From positions 78,143-142,142 of the forward strand of contig WTPW01001603.1 of NCBI GenBank assembly GCA_009809945.1: a DNA stretch of 64,000 nt, written 5' to 3'. Shown here piece by piece: positions 45,590 through 57,455 of this stretch. Positions within the stretch are counted from its first letter, which is position 1. The number at the start of each line of letters is the position of its first letter. Origin of the DNA: Gigaspora margarita (taxonomy: Eukaryota > Glomeromycota > Glomeromycetes > Diversisporales > Gigasporaceae). The notes under the pieces were generated by a model, which saw only the letters and a list, made by a program, of their open reading frames with translations, was not told the origin of the DNA and ran no database searches. The translations under genes were made by a program, and so were the position numbers.

Positions 45590-48500
45590 ATATTTATAGT
45601 TTTAAATCGGGTGCCCTGGTTTTGCATGCCATATTTGGCCAAGATTTTTAAAATTCTGGCATCTCCTTATTAACAAGACATTGTCTAATATTGTGCATCG
45701 TCTACACTTAGGTTGATGCAAGTATCACTTATTCTTCAAGCTGTATATTGTAGATTTTTTTTTGTTATTTAATGATGGCTGTCTAAAAAAAATTTTTATA
45801 TCAAAAATTTTTAAAAATATATATATATGTATAAATGTAAAGTTCCAATTCAGATAGCATTTCTCCAAATAATTATCAGATAAATCAGAATTGATCAATT
45901 TTGCCCCCAAGATTATAAAAAATTTTACTAATAAATCATATCCATTCATTAAGTAAAAAATGCCTAGCTGATAATTTTGTTATAGAATCTGCTAACAAGT
46001 AGGGCTAAACATTGACCTGGATCTGATGTATCTAACCCAGGAATTTGGAGACAGCCCTGTAAAATTGGTACGCATTATTGTATAGTCTTATGTAATAACC
46101 CGTATTTTATTTTTTCAAATATGGCAATTTTTAAAATTATCAATTATTAAAATTATACCTTGTAATTTTTAAACTTCTGTTTGGCAAAAAATTAAGATTA
46201 AATTAGGTAATTTTTTAAATTTTTTGATTGTTGAAAAGAATTAATTTTTGATCAAGTGATTTTAAAATACACAATCATTGTCAAAGAACCAATATTAGAT
46301 CAGGGATTTTAAAAGTCTCAAATGTTGGCAAACAACTAATATTAGACCAAGCAATTCTTTAAATTCTTAATTATTGGATGAAGAACTAATATTAGATCAG
46401 ACGATTTTTTTAAAGTTCTCAAATAACTAATATCAGATTGGACAATTAATAACAATTTTTATTAAAAAAGGTAATTTCAAATTAATACAAAGTGACTCCT
46501 TTGCATCGAAAATTTAACAAAAACATTATTTATTATTATCTGATTGTCTTTAACTCTTTATTTATACTTGAATTGGTTTGTTTTGTTGTTCTTTGCTTGT
46601 AATATTGAGATTTATGGGAGGTTAGTAAAAAGGTTTTATAAAAAAACCTCTTATACCTAAAAATTTCTCGTAAACTTTTTGAACAGTACTATAATCTTTG
46701 AAACTATACTTTTTTTGTATTTTTTATGCATATTATAGCCACTTCAAAATGTTTTTCTTTCATTTTTGCAACGAACAAAAGTTTATTAAATGTTGGGTTT
46801 CAGGATCGTCAACTATAAGTTGCTAATAGATATTTATAAAGAAAAAAAAAGAAAGTTGAAATTAGTAAAAGAGAAGTCTCATGAGCAAAGAAAAAAATTA
46901 CGATAAAGATAATACAAAATGTTTAAATAGATTATCAATAAAGGGTGATGCACAGGTTGTTATATCAGACCCATACAATTACTATAACATATATATATAT
47001 ATTTAGCTTACTAACGGTAGCCTTTTTTATCTAATTTAGAGTTCTTATGCGTACTACATAATTCAAATGCCAATATTCGTTATTGAATTGATCTACATCA
47101 TGATAGTCCAACTTCTTTATTCTTGCTATAATAAAAAGATTGTTAATAAGAATGATTATTAAGTAAGTGCAATTTAGATTATTTTTGTTTATAGTATACA
47201 ACGCTCTCTATAGAATAAGGAAGGGACTTAGCCAGTTCCTCATACAGAACTAGCAGACCTTACGCCAGGAACTAACATCAGGCTACCAATTATACAGAAC
47301 AGCTTCTTATAAAAAACACATTATCTGGTATTCTTAAAAGTAGCCTGCCCTTGACCCATCTACTGAATTTATCTAAAAAGAAAACATTCTTTCATAACAA
47401 ATCCCCCTACTTAAAGAAATATCTGTTAATGTTTAACCTGGTAAGTATGAACTTTCACAATAAAAAGGTAGCCCGAAAGATTTACAACTACGAACTAACA
47501 ATAAAATACTTACTTCATTTCTAGACTTTATGAAGTTTTGATTAGTGAGCAAAAGTTTGTGAACCAAAAGACAAACATGTTTGTTAATGCAACTTCAACT
47601 AGCAAATCATCCAAGAATACATATAGTAAAAGTTACTTGATCTTAAATATGATCATGTCAACAAGCTAAAAAAAGCGAAGAACCAATAAGTAGCATTTCA
47701 AGGTATATAATAACTAACTGACAGATATGTAAAGTGTAAATTGTATACTGTGAATGTACCATAAATTATGTTAGAGCACTTCTAGAATAGTATGACATGT
47801 CTGGTTAGACTACAGAAGCACTAAAAATTTAGTTATGACTTAAAAATGGCATCATGCCAAAGAACGACTTTATACCAAAGAATGACTTTATTCCAAAAAA
47901 TAACTCTATGACAATACCAAATTTGATTGCTTTAAGGTATGACAATTCAGAATCTTGAAAACGGCTACAATGTTCTAACAAATAATGGATAATGCAAAAA
48001 AAAAAATTTGATTATCAGATATCAGATATTACACAAACAATACAGGATATACAATGTAGCAATAAACAGGCCCTGATAAATTTCAGAAAAGGATTGACCC
48101 CTATATGAGTTGCAATAAACTGTTAATGATTTTATCAGAAGCTGATAAATGTCCAAAGCAATAATATATACTATATATACTGTTAAAATTTGCTGTTAAA
48201 ATTTTTAATTTGTTTTTTTTTATAATATGGAGAGATATTGTATTACCTAATCTAAAAGTTTGATTGGATATCTTTAACAGACATTGCATGAAATGGAGTA
48301 GGAATCACATATTTTGTATTAAAATTCCTATTTATTTCACATATTTGGATATTTATAAATATTCACTTAATAATTATCTGATCTGAACAAAGGTCTCACT
48401 ATAAAGAGCTGGGAGTTTAAATGACTAAGAAGTATCAAGTTGTGCATAACTTATATAAATATATATTAGAATAGAATCTTTGTAAATTTAGAAACAGCAT

Positions 48501-50005
48501 AATTTAATTAAGTACACATAAGTTGAAATACAATTTTAAATTTTTCAAACTTATAATAGTTGAGTAATTGTATATAAATTTTTGACAAAAACAATATACT
48601 AAATTGTAAATAGTGATTATATTCGATAAAAAATTTCTAGACTTAGTTGAGTTGATATTTTAGATACGACTTAATTGGCTTAGATGACTAAAAATTAAAG
48701 ATCAATTTATTTTCTTATATTGCAAATAATATAAATTTATTAACAATATATTACTTATTTAAATTTTTTTTCTTACATCTTTTTTAAAAATTTATATGTT
48801 GAATTACTGTCTAATATTCAAAAACTACTGTTTTATCTTTTAAAATATTTATATACATAGTCGACTAATACTATATCAACTTGAAACACTATATTTGTAT
48901 TTATTTTTATACTTTTAAAGCCAATATTTTCTTATACGCATATTTTTATATTCGAATTCTGATCTGTATAAATTTTGAAAATTAATTTATAAACGTTATA
49001 AAAGTAAAAAAATACAAAGATTTTTTGAATTCAAAACAATAATATTAAAAACAAAGGTTATAAAAAAAATAGCAAGAACATTAATTTGAGTAAAGTTAAA
49101 AAATAGTGTTTTTCGTTCTATTATTTTTATGCAAAATTTTTTAATTGCACAAATTACTTGGGCTAATTAATGCACCACCAACCTGGCACCAGTGTTTAAA
49201 ATTGGCATGCACAAGATGCACATGTGCATGAATTTTTTTTTGGATTTTTTTAGATTTTTAAAAAATTTCTTAAGTGTGCAAGTAAATTTTTTAAAAAAAA
49301 ATGCACAAAATGCATTTGTGCATGTAATTTTTTTTTGAATTTTAAACACTGCCTGGCACACATAAGAACTTGCTTGTCCAATGAGTAGTTGGAAGAAATT
49401 AGTAAACCCAGATACTAAAGCAACATTTGGCTAAATATATGAATTTACCAAAACAGGTTAGGAATACTTAATACATCAGATTTTTTGATTTTGTTATTCT
49501 GTTTAACGAGCAAAAAAAGTTTAAGCGGTAAGCAGCGCATTTCTTCTCATTTCACTAGGTTGTTCATGCTGAGAATAGCATTTTGTTCTATGATAAGTAC
49601 TTTTTACATCATTTTTTACTCGTGTAATAAGATTTATCAAAAACAATTTGTAAACTTCATAAATTTATTAATCAATTTTTATATTAAAAAAAAAATTACT
49701 CTTGTACAAATTGCAAATGATTTCTTCTAATCGCTAAATAAAATAAAAAAATTTGCAAATAAATAATAATTCTATATGAAAATAGAAAAAACAGGCCATA
49801 GTTACCTAGTTGACCCGGTTTGTTTGATTTTAGAATTTAGATGACTAAAAACTAATACAAGAATCACAAAACTCTATCTAAAAATTTGTAGAAAAGTTGC
49901 TCTACTGCAACTTCAATAATAATTAAAACAGCTTAAAAAGATTAGTTTCTAAAAATTATTAATTAAATATAGCAAAAAAAATAGGTCAAAAAATTTGAAA
50001 CACTA
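45590..50005. mobile_element. 4.4-kb insertion inside the BTB pseudogene
   Basis: Sequence absent from the paralogue interrupts the BTB exon between about 45590 and 50005; about 25 bases of the exon are missing at the junction. It is very AT-rich and has no ORF above about 80 codons. It contains a hAT MITE (49190-49351). No clear terminal repeats were found, so it may be a decayed element, several nested elements or rearranged DNA. Confidence 0.5.
49190..49351. mobile_element. hAT-type MITE with 8-bp target duplication CCTGGCAC
   Basis: CAGTGTTTAAAATT at 49190 and AATTTTAAACACTG ending 49351 are perfect 14-bp inverted repeats. Inner arms GCATGCACAAGATGCACATG and TGCACAAAATGCATTTGTGC also pair. 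CCTGGCAC is duplicated exactly at 49182-49189 and 49352-49359. 162 bp. A minus-strand ORF across it is incidental. Confidence 0.93.
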
Positions 50006-52962
50006 TTTCTATCATTTTAAATTCTCGATGTTTATATTTTAAAGATAAATTAGGTGTAGTTACTTATGATAACAATAATGTGAAAATAATAAAGCAACCT
50101 AATATTTCTATTGAAGTATTCGATATTATCATAAAGTAAGTATTAATAAATTCAATTCAAAAATTAAGCTTCAAAAGTATTGATATTGATAATACCATAT
50201 GTAGGTATATTTATAATAGTACTGTTTTTTTAAAAATGGCAAATATTTCAGTTATTTTTGAACTTTTAATTGCTTCTAGTGAGTTTGGTCTTGAAGAGTT
50301 GATTAAACACATCTAGTTATTTTTACTTAAAAATAATTCTTCTGGTACGTTTTAATTTTTCTCATACTTATTAAGCCGGTTTTAAAAATGATAATTTAAA
50401 AGATTTGCAACAATTTTGTACAAATATTATCACCAAATATCTAAACATTATTTTTGATTCAGATGAGTTTCTTACTCTTCAGAAAATATCTTAATTTTTA
50501 TCTTAAATCTTGATGATTTACAAATGGATAAATAAAATTATGGGATTACAACATTAAACAGGAAATTGCTCAAAATCCTTCTCTACCTCCTAATCTTGAC
50601 AAATGGTCTGATAACCATTTTTTAGCATTAAAATTTCACTTCAAAATTGTCTTCCTTTAATTCACTATATTCAAATTTCTGGTGAAAATATTTTTGATAA
50701 AATCTGGTCTTATCAGAAACTTCTTGAACCAATTTTGTGAGCAGATATTATACTAAAATTTATTGCACCAAATAGGAATATTACTATTGTTTCACATATT
50801 TTATCTCTTCTCATTCATTTATCTACACCTCTACCTTCTCGAGATTGTATTTTTATTAATGAATCAAATAAAGTATCGGGAATTAAAAAAAAGTGATAAA
50901 GTTTATTTTAATATGGGCAAATATAAGAAGTCACTTTTAGACTTAATTAAATCATTAGATATTAAACCAAATAATGTGTTTGTATTAAGAATTCGTGGAG
51001 TCATTTATTATAAAATGAAAGTATATAATAAATCACTTGCAGATCTAAACAAATCATTAGAAATTGAACTGGATGACGAGAAACTTATTACTGAATAAAT
51101 AAATTTGAAGAATCACTAATTGATTTAAATAAATTATTAGAAATTGAACCAAATAATGCACTTATATTAACAAATTGTGGAAACACTTATCATGTGATAA
51201 AGAAATATGAAAAATCACTTCAGACTTAAATAATTATTAAAAATTGAGCCAAATAAAGCATTTGCGTTAAGAGTTTGTAGAAGCACTTATCACTTATTGT
51301 CTAATAAAGAGATATGAAGAACCATCTGCAGTTTCAATAAATCATTAGAAATTGAACCGAATAATTCATAGGCATTAAGAAGCCATAGGAAGACTTATGA
51401 TATGATGAATAAGTATGAAAAATCACTTGCAGATTTTAATAAATTATTAGAAATTGAACCAAATAATGCATGGCCATTAAAAAATCATGAAGAGATTTAT
51501 GGTATGATAAATAAATATGAAGAACCACTTGCAAAGTTCAATACATCATTAGAAATTGAACTGAATGATGCATGGGCATTAAGAAGTCACAGAGACTTAT
51601 AGAATCACTTGCAAATTTAAATAAATCATTAGAAATTGAACCAAATAATGCATGGGCATTCAGAAATCTTGAAAAAACTTATTACTAGATGGATAAATAT
51701 GAAGAATCACTTGCAGATTTCAATAAAGCATTAGAAATTGAGCCAAATAATAAAGAGATTAGCAAATCATAGGGAGACTTATCGCAAGATGAATAGATAT
51801 AAAGAATTACTTGCAAATTTCAATAAATCATTAGAAATTGAACCGAATGATGCATGGGCATTAAGAGGTCATAGAGTAACTTATTGCATAATGATAAGTT
51901 CGAAGAATTACTTACAGATTTGAATAGGTCATTAGAATTGAACCAAATAATGAGTGGGCATTGAACCAGCGTAAATTAACAATCAATAAATTAAAAATAT
52001 AATGAACGAATTCCAAATTGTAATCTTATTTAATTCAGTAAAGAATATTTGTAAATTATGTTTTATAAATTGTATTTCCTTTGCTTGCTTCTCTTTTGCA
52101 CTTCATTTGATAATTTTTCTTAATTGTACTAAGAACAAGAATCCTAACTTTTGCTCTATTTCTATTCAAGAAAAATTTTATTAAAATAGAAAATTAACAG
52201 CTTGTCCATTAATCACTATAAAGAATTGTATTTTATAGACTTTTTAAAGTGATTAATATTAGTGAAATGCTGATTTTTTAAAATGGAACATAACAATAAA
52301 TCCAAGAAACTACTGTAGATATTACACAATATTAATTATTATGAGAAATTCTTAATATTTATTATAATATCCAAAGCACAAAGTTAAACTATAGATAAAA
52401 AGAGTGCGAAAAATTTATTTTTAGTAATTTTATAACTAACATTTATAAATTTAATTCCGTATTTTTTTTATTTCATGCTATCAAGCATGATATTACATTC
52501 TTTTCATAAAAATCAGAGCAAATTTATTTATTTATCAAATTGAATAAATAAGCTACTTGGTTCACTTTTTGTATAAGTAGTTATGATACCTTTTTTGTAT
52601 TTATCTTTTTGCGAGTTAAATTGATGTGGTGAGAGAATATCAGAATAAAAATTGAACATATTTATGTCTGAATTGTTATACTTTTCAAATAATTAGTAAA
52701 TGAGTTCAGAAAATTTAGTAATCAGCATAATGAATTAAAAAATTAGTGATGATAAAATATAATAAAACATTAAATTTGTCAAAAAGAAATATTATTCTAA
52801 GATTCCATAAAACAATAAAAATAAGTTTTGATCTTCTTCAAAACAACTTGGAACTATTGCTCTATGAGTTTGTTCGAATTGTAAAGTACTACAGAATAGG
52901 ATATACATTCTTCATAGTTCAATTTTATTCTCTAAAGGCAAACTTTAAGAATACTCTATTTA

Positions 52963-53153
52963 TAGTGTTTTTCAAATTACTATGATTAGCAAATTCTGTG
53001 CATCATACAGAAATCAAAAATCTAGAAAAAATGCCAAAACTTGGTTTGCTAAAAATTATTTCTAACCAATCAAAGGTTGGTATTTTTTTCTAGATTTTTG
53101 ATTTTTGGTGTGATGCATGAAAATTACTGATTACAGTAATTTGAAAAATACTG
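52963..53153. mobile_element. Long-arm MITE with TA duplication
   Basis: Inverted arms of about 75 bp nearly fill the element. The left contains TTTTTCAAATTACTATGATT and AATCAAAAATCTAGAAAAAA. The right contains the inverse words ending AATCAGTAATTTG-type. TA lies at both borders (52961-52962, 53154-53155). A long-hairpin Tc1/mariner-type MITE. Confidence 0.75.
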
Positions 53154-55944
53154 TAAACACCTATCATATATGTGCATTTAAAAAACACTTATTTTTAAAA
53201 ATGTTTTACATGAAGCTCCTTGAAATACTTCTCAATTTTTTCCAACATATATTTATTACCAATTAGCAATTTTCAACAACTATTCCATATTGACCATAAG
53301 AAATCTTTGTACTATATCCATCACTCATTTCTAGATGTCCAACTTCAATAAAAGATTTTTTCAACTGCACAAAAATATATTATTTGCTTTTATATATTTT
53401 GCAACATGATTTAACTGATGACAAAATCATCTTCCTTCTTAAGTAAATTTACTAAGTACAAATAATTGTTAACAAAATCATTATAAATAAAGAATAAGTA
53501 CTATTTACTTGCATATGATAATATAAAAATTTTTTCAGAACAAAAAGTGTACATTTTAAAGAAAGAATAAATTATATAACCTTTATAATCCAATTCTGAT
53601 ATAGATAGTTGTTGTATTACTGAATAATCTGAAAAAATGACCCCTTGACTTTATGCAAATATATATTAGATGTCAAATTGGAATAAAGAATGATACAATA
53701 TTAATAAGATTTTAATAAAAAATTGTTAAAGGATCTTGAAATAAGAAGACTTGGTTAGTTTTAAACTCTCTAAAATAAACTTTCTATTATCTCTCTTGAT
53801 AATTTCATTAAAATTATTAAAAGCTGATTTTTTTCTATATTTTTCTCTAAGGATTCAAGTGATCTATTAAAATAATTTTAGAGCTTCAAAAAATAAAGAA
53901 CAAAAATTGATGTAAGAGAGGAGACATACAAATTTCAAAAGTTTAGATATAATCTGTAAGCAACTTGAAATAGTTGCTTACTTTGTAATTCTTTAAATTT
54001 CTGCATATTAATCAGTAGTACACTATTTCAGCTTTGCAATTTTAAAGCCACAATGAACAATTCCTTATATTTAAAGTCTAAAAAAATTAATTAGTATGAT
54101 ATTATCTACAATTATTTAAAAGAATACCTATTGTTTTCACAGATTTTTTCAAAAGATTAGTAATAATATTTCCAGTACTAAGCTTCTAATGATTCCAGGT
54201 ATTTTTATTAAAGAGGTGCTTATACGTTGGATTAATTTTTGTTAAAAAAAATTTTATTTTGTGTTTTTAATTCAATTGATTCTGAAATAAAATTGTTAAA
54301 TTATTTGATTTTAGAAAAAAATTACAAGGTTTATAATCTTAACTATTCAGTTGGTGTAGCTTTTTTATTACTACTCTATTTACAAACTAAGTTAATATTC
54401 TTTTCTTTATAATTAGAAACCAGTTTTATTATTATAAGCAGGTGCATTATTATTACAAAGGCTTCTTTATTATGAGAATGCTACAAAAACCAATATATAA
54501 TAATCTTTTTATATAACTACCTATTTTTTAAAGATCTATTTTTCATAATTTTTAGAAACAGTAACAGATCCTAATATAATAGCATCAATATCACTAATAA
54601 TAATTGCTTTATAAACTATAGTTATTAATTCTAATCTATTAGCAAAAGTAAAAACAGCAGCATTGCTTTTGTATATTGTAAAATTGTAGAAATTAAGAAT
54701 ACTAGTTGGGTCTAAATAATCTTTAATATTAATTAGTACAATCTTAACAGTCTTTAAGATATCTTTATTGTAAGACTAAGCAACCCAGCTTAGGCACCAA
54801 CAAGCAATTATAATATGACAAGCAATAATACACTTAGGCATCTTGACATTTATATAGCAACAATAGTCTTAGTATACAACAAATAGTACTATACTTAGGC
54901 ACCTTGATACAAATATACTGATATGTAAGGGGAGTGACAAAAATCCGATGATTTTTTAGGGGGGAGGGGGGGTAAAAAATATTGAGATTATATATAGGAA
55001 CCTGACCAAATCTATATTATAGAGGGGGGGGTAGGCCTCTAATAAAAAAAAATTAGGTGATTAATGATACTGCCCTAAGTAGTTTTAGCATGTAACAAGC
55101 AGTAACATGTTTAGATCAATATGCATTTCTTAATTCTCAAATACATGTCTTTCAACCTGAATTCAAAAGTTATTTTGCTTTTTGAAAATTATAATTTTTT
55201 ATTTTGGTATAATGTTAATATTTTTCTTGGTATAGTTGAAAACACAGAAGACATTATTGCTATAATAGTGTACTAAATCATGTTAAAGGTTCAGTACTTC
55301 AATAGTTTTTTTAAAAAAGACTATAGTTTATATATAGTATTGATAACTTTAACTCTTTTTAAAAATTGGCTTTACAAAAAATAACACTTTTCTTTTAAAA
55401 TTTATAAAATGTATAACTAATTCACAAAATTAGTTCTTCTTGCTTTAAGAACAAAACTTGTGGTTTAAATTTAAATTTAAACCTAAACTAATGGAGCAGC
55501 CTTTTAAATTTTGCCTATTTTATTAAAAATTTGTAAAAAAGTAAACATATATATTTTCTCTTTTTGATCAATCAAATTATCTTATATAGTACAATATACT
55601 AAATTTAATAAATTTTATTAGTATCAGAGCTAACCAGACAGAAATTTTATTTATTTTTAGAACATACTTGTATTTTAAATTAAATGATAGTTTACTTCCA
55701 GTTTATTTTGTTAATATTACTATAATAGTATAAATTTGTAGTCTTCTAATTGGTTTGATATATATCACATAACCTTCAGAAAAAGTGTACAAAATCACAA
55801 GATTTCAGAATTAAAACAACTATTCCAATAACAAAAAGTCTAAAAAAACTTAACATATACCTGGGGTATAGGATCTTATCTTGTGCTCTATGTTTATAAA
55901 TTAAATTAAGCTGATTAATATAAAATCGCATATTTTTGCCAGTC
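53154..55944. other. Gene-free AT-rich region
   Basis: 2.8 kb without a supported gene, RNA gene or clear transposon. 54950-55035 contains G-runs (GGGGGGAGGGGGGG and GGGGGGGG about 50 bp apart) in otherwise AT-rich DNA. Confidence 0.5.
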
Positions 55945-56460
55945 ATAATTTTTGTGGTGTTTTTGTTGCTTTTATTATTATTGTACAGTATTTTTTTGTG
56001 CTTTCATTATTATTCATGCAGTGCTTTTTTCACTTTTTTGTGATGCTTTCATTGTTATTTGGTAGTGTTTTGGTAGTGCCTTTGGTTGTCATTTGGTACT
56101 TTTGGTTGTTATTTGGTAAGTGCCTTTGGTTATTATTTGGTAGTACTTATATTTTAGTTTGGTAGTGTTTTGGGTTGTAGTTTGGTAGTTCTTTTGGCCA
56201 TAGTCTGGTAGAGGCTTTTGGTTGCTATTTGTTGGTGCTTTTTGTCATTGTTTGTGGATAGTGCTTTGATCATAATTTGGTGGTACTTTTAGTTATCATT
56301 TAGTAGTCTTTATGTTGTTTGGTAGTGCTTTTGGTTGTAGATTAGTAGTGCTTTGTTCATTATTTGTTGGTGTTCTTGGTCATTATTTGGTAGAATTTTA
56401 TTGTTGCTTAGTAGTGTTTTTAATTGTTGTTTGCCGGTCTTTTAGTTATTTGTCTTGTTA
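55945..56460. repeat. Degenerate minisatellite (TTTGGTAGTGCTTTTGGTTG)n
   Basis: About twenty imperfect units of 20-26 bp built on TTTGGTAGTGCTTTTGGTTG. The 63-codon ORF at 56312-56503 is a translation of it. Confidence 0.8.
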
Positions 56461-56896
56461 TACTTTTTGTTATGAATTTTTTTTTTTTTGTACTTTTTGC
56501 TAATTGTATTTTTTTTTAATAAAAAATTATCTTTAATAATATAGTATATAACAAAAAAATTTTTGAGTTGTTTTAAAATTTGGGCCAATTATATTTAGCC
56601 AGTATGGGCATAGGATAAAGCCTATACCCTGAATACAGGATAAGGTTGCTCAGAAAGTCTACATATATGTACAGATCATGTAATACTTTATCTTATAGAC
56701 ATGTATTAAAAATAAATAATTATTTAAACTAAAAAATAATCCTATATGATATTTGTTTATTAGTTTTTCTGATCTAATTATGATAGAATTGTTATAATCT
56801 ACTAAGTAGAACTAGAGAATGGCTATTCGAAATTTGGATAATATTTTTATAAGGTGGGTATGGGTATTGTGACGCACTGCCAATTATGACGCAGTT

Positions 56897-57020
56897 GTCA
56901 TATCTCGTAACCCAGTAATCAGAATTGGACGATTTTGGTATCAATCGATTCGTCTAACAACGACGAATCGATTGGTACCAAAATCGTCTGATTCCGATCG
57001 CTGGGTCGCAAGATATCGCC
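56897..57020. repeat. Subterminal hairpin of the pogo-like element
   Basis: Arms of about 57 bp, left through GTAACCCAGTAATCAGAATT and GATTTTGGTATCAATCGATT, right through AATCGATTGGTACCAAAATC and GATCGCTGGGTCGC, with a loop of about 8 bases. Related hairpins without a transposase occur at 25951 and 26098. Confidence 0.8.
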
Positions 57021-57190
57021 AATTTTATTCTTTTTATATAGTCCTAAAGAGAATTATGTACCGTATACCTATAAAAAAATTTTTTTGTTAAACAATTATC
57101 GTGCAATGCTTATATTTTTATATATCCGGAACTACGCGTCATAAATATACTTGAATTAGGGCCATTAAAATTGAGGTTTGAGGTGCTTAC

Positions 57191-57292
57191 TAGCGATTTT
57201 AGAAGTCGCACGATTGAATTTATTAAATTTATTAGCAATTTTAGGAATTGCACGATCAAGCTTATTAGCGATTTCAGAAGTCGCACGATTGA
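57191..57292. promoter_or_regulatory. Three iteron-like repeats upstream of the transposase
   Basis: TAGCGATTTTAGAAGTCGCA at 57191, a variant TAGCAATTTTAGGAATTGCA at 57233 and TAGCGATTTCAGAAGTCGCA at 57266, each followed by CGAT(T/C)(G/A)A. Subterminal direct repeats in transposons are often transposase-binding sites. Each unit also contains a GCGA...TCGC inverted half-site. Confidence 0.6.
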
Positions 57293-57455
57293 GCGTGTAA
57301 CAAATATTGTGCTGGGTACAAATAAATCGTGCTGGGTTATATATAAATAGTGTTAATAGTTACTCCAAATTTAATTCACGTTTAACCGGCATTTTTCTTT
57401 GTACACATAACGAACCAATTTATTAAAATTTAAAAAATAAAGTAAAATTAAAACC

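Larger units (their letters stand above)
45434..51999 (+). pseudogene. Second BTB-BACK-TPR copy, split and decayed
   Basis: Tandem duplicate of the gene at 41047. The 5' part (from ATG at 45434) reads MTTKFFEQLSSNLNELLK, then degrades and stops matching near 45590 within VIIEVGH. The remainder resumes at about 50006 (LNSRCLYFKDKLG) and runs through the intron equivalent (GTAAGT at about 50135), BACK region and at least eight degenerate TPR units to 51999. Many frameshifts and stops are present, for example in CATCTAGTT at 50310 and throughout 51100-51900. The 5' flank (45285-45433) and 3' flank (to about 52420) also match the first copy, so the duplication covered the whole gene. Confidence 0.88.

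Noticed and set aside
54950..55035. Possible G-quadruplex
   Set aside because: Only two adjacent G-runs, with the third about 50 bp away; spacing is too long for a standard quadruplex.
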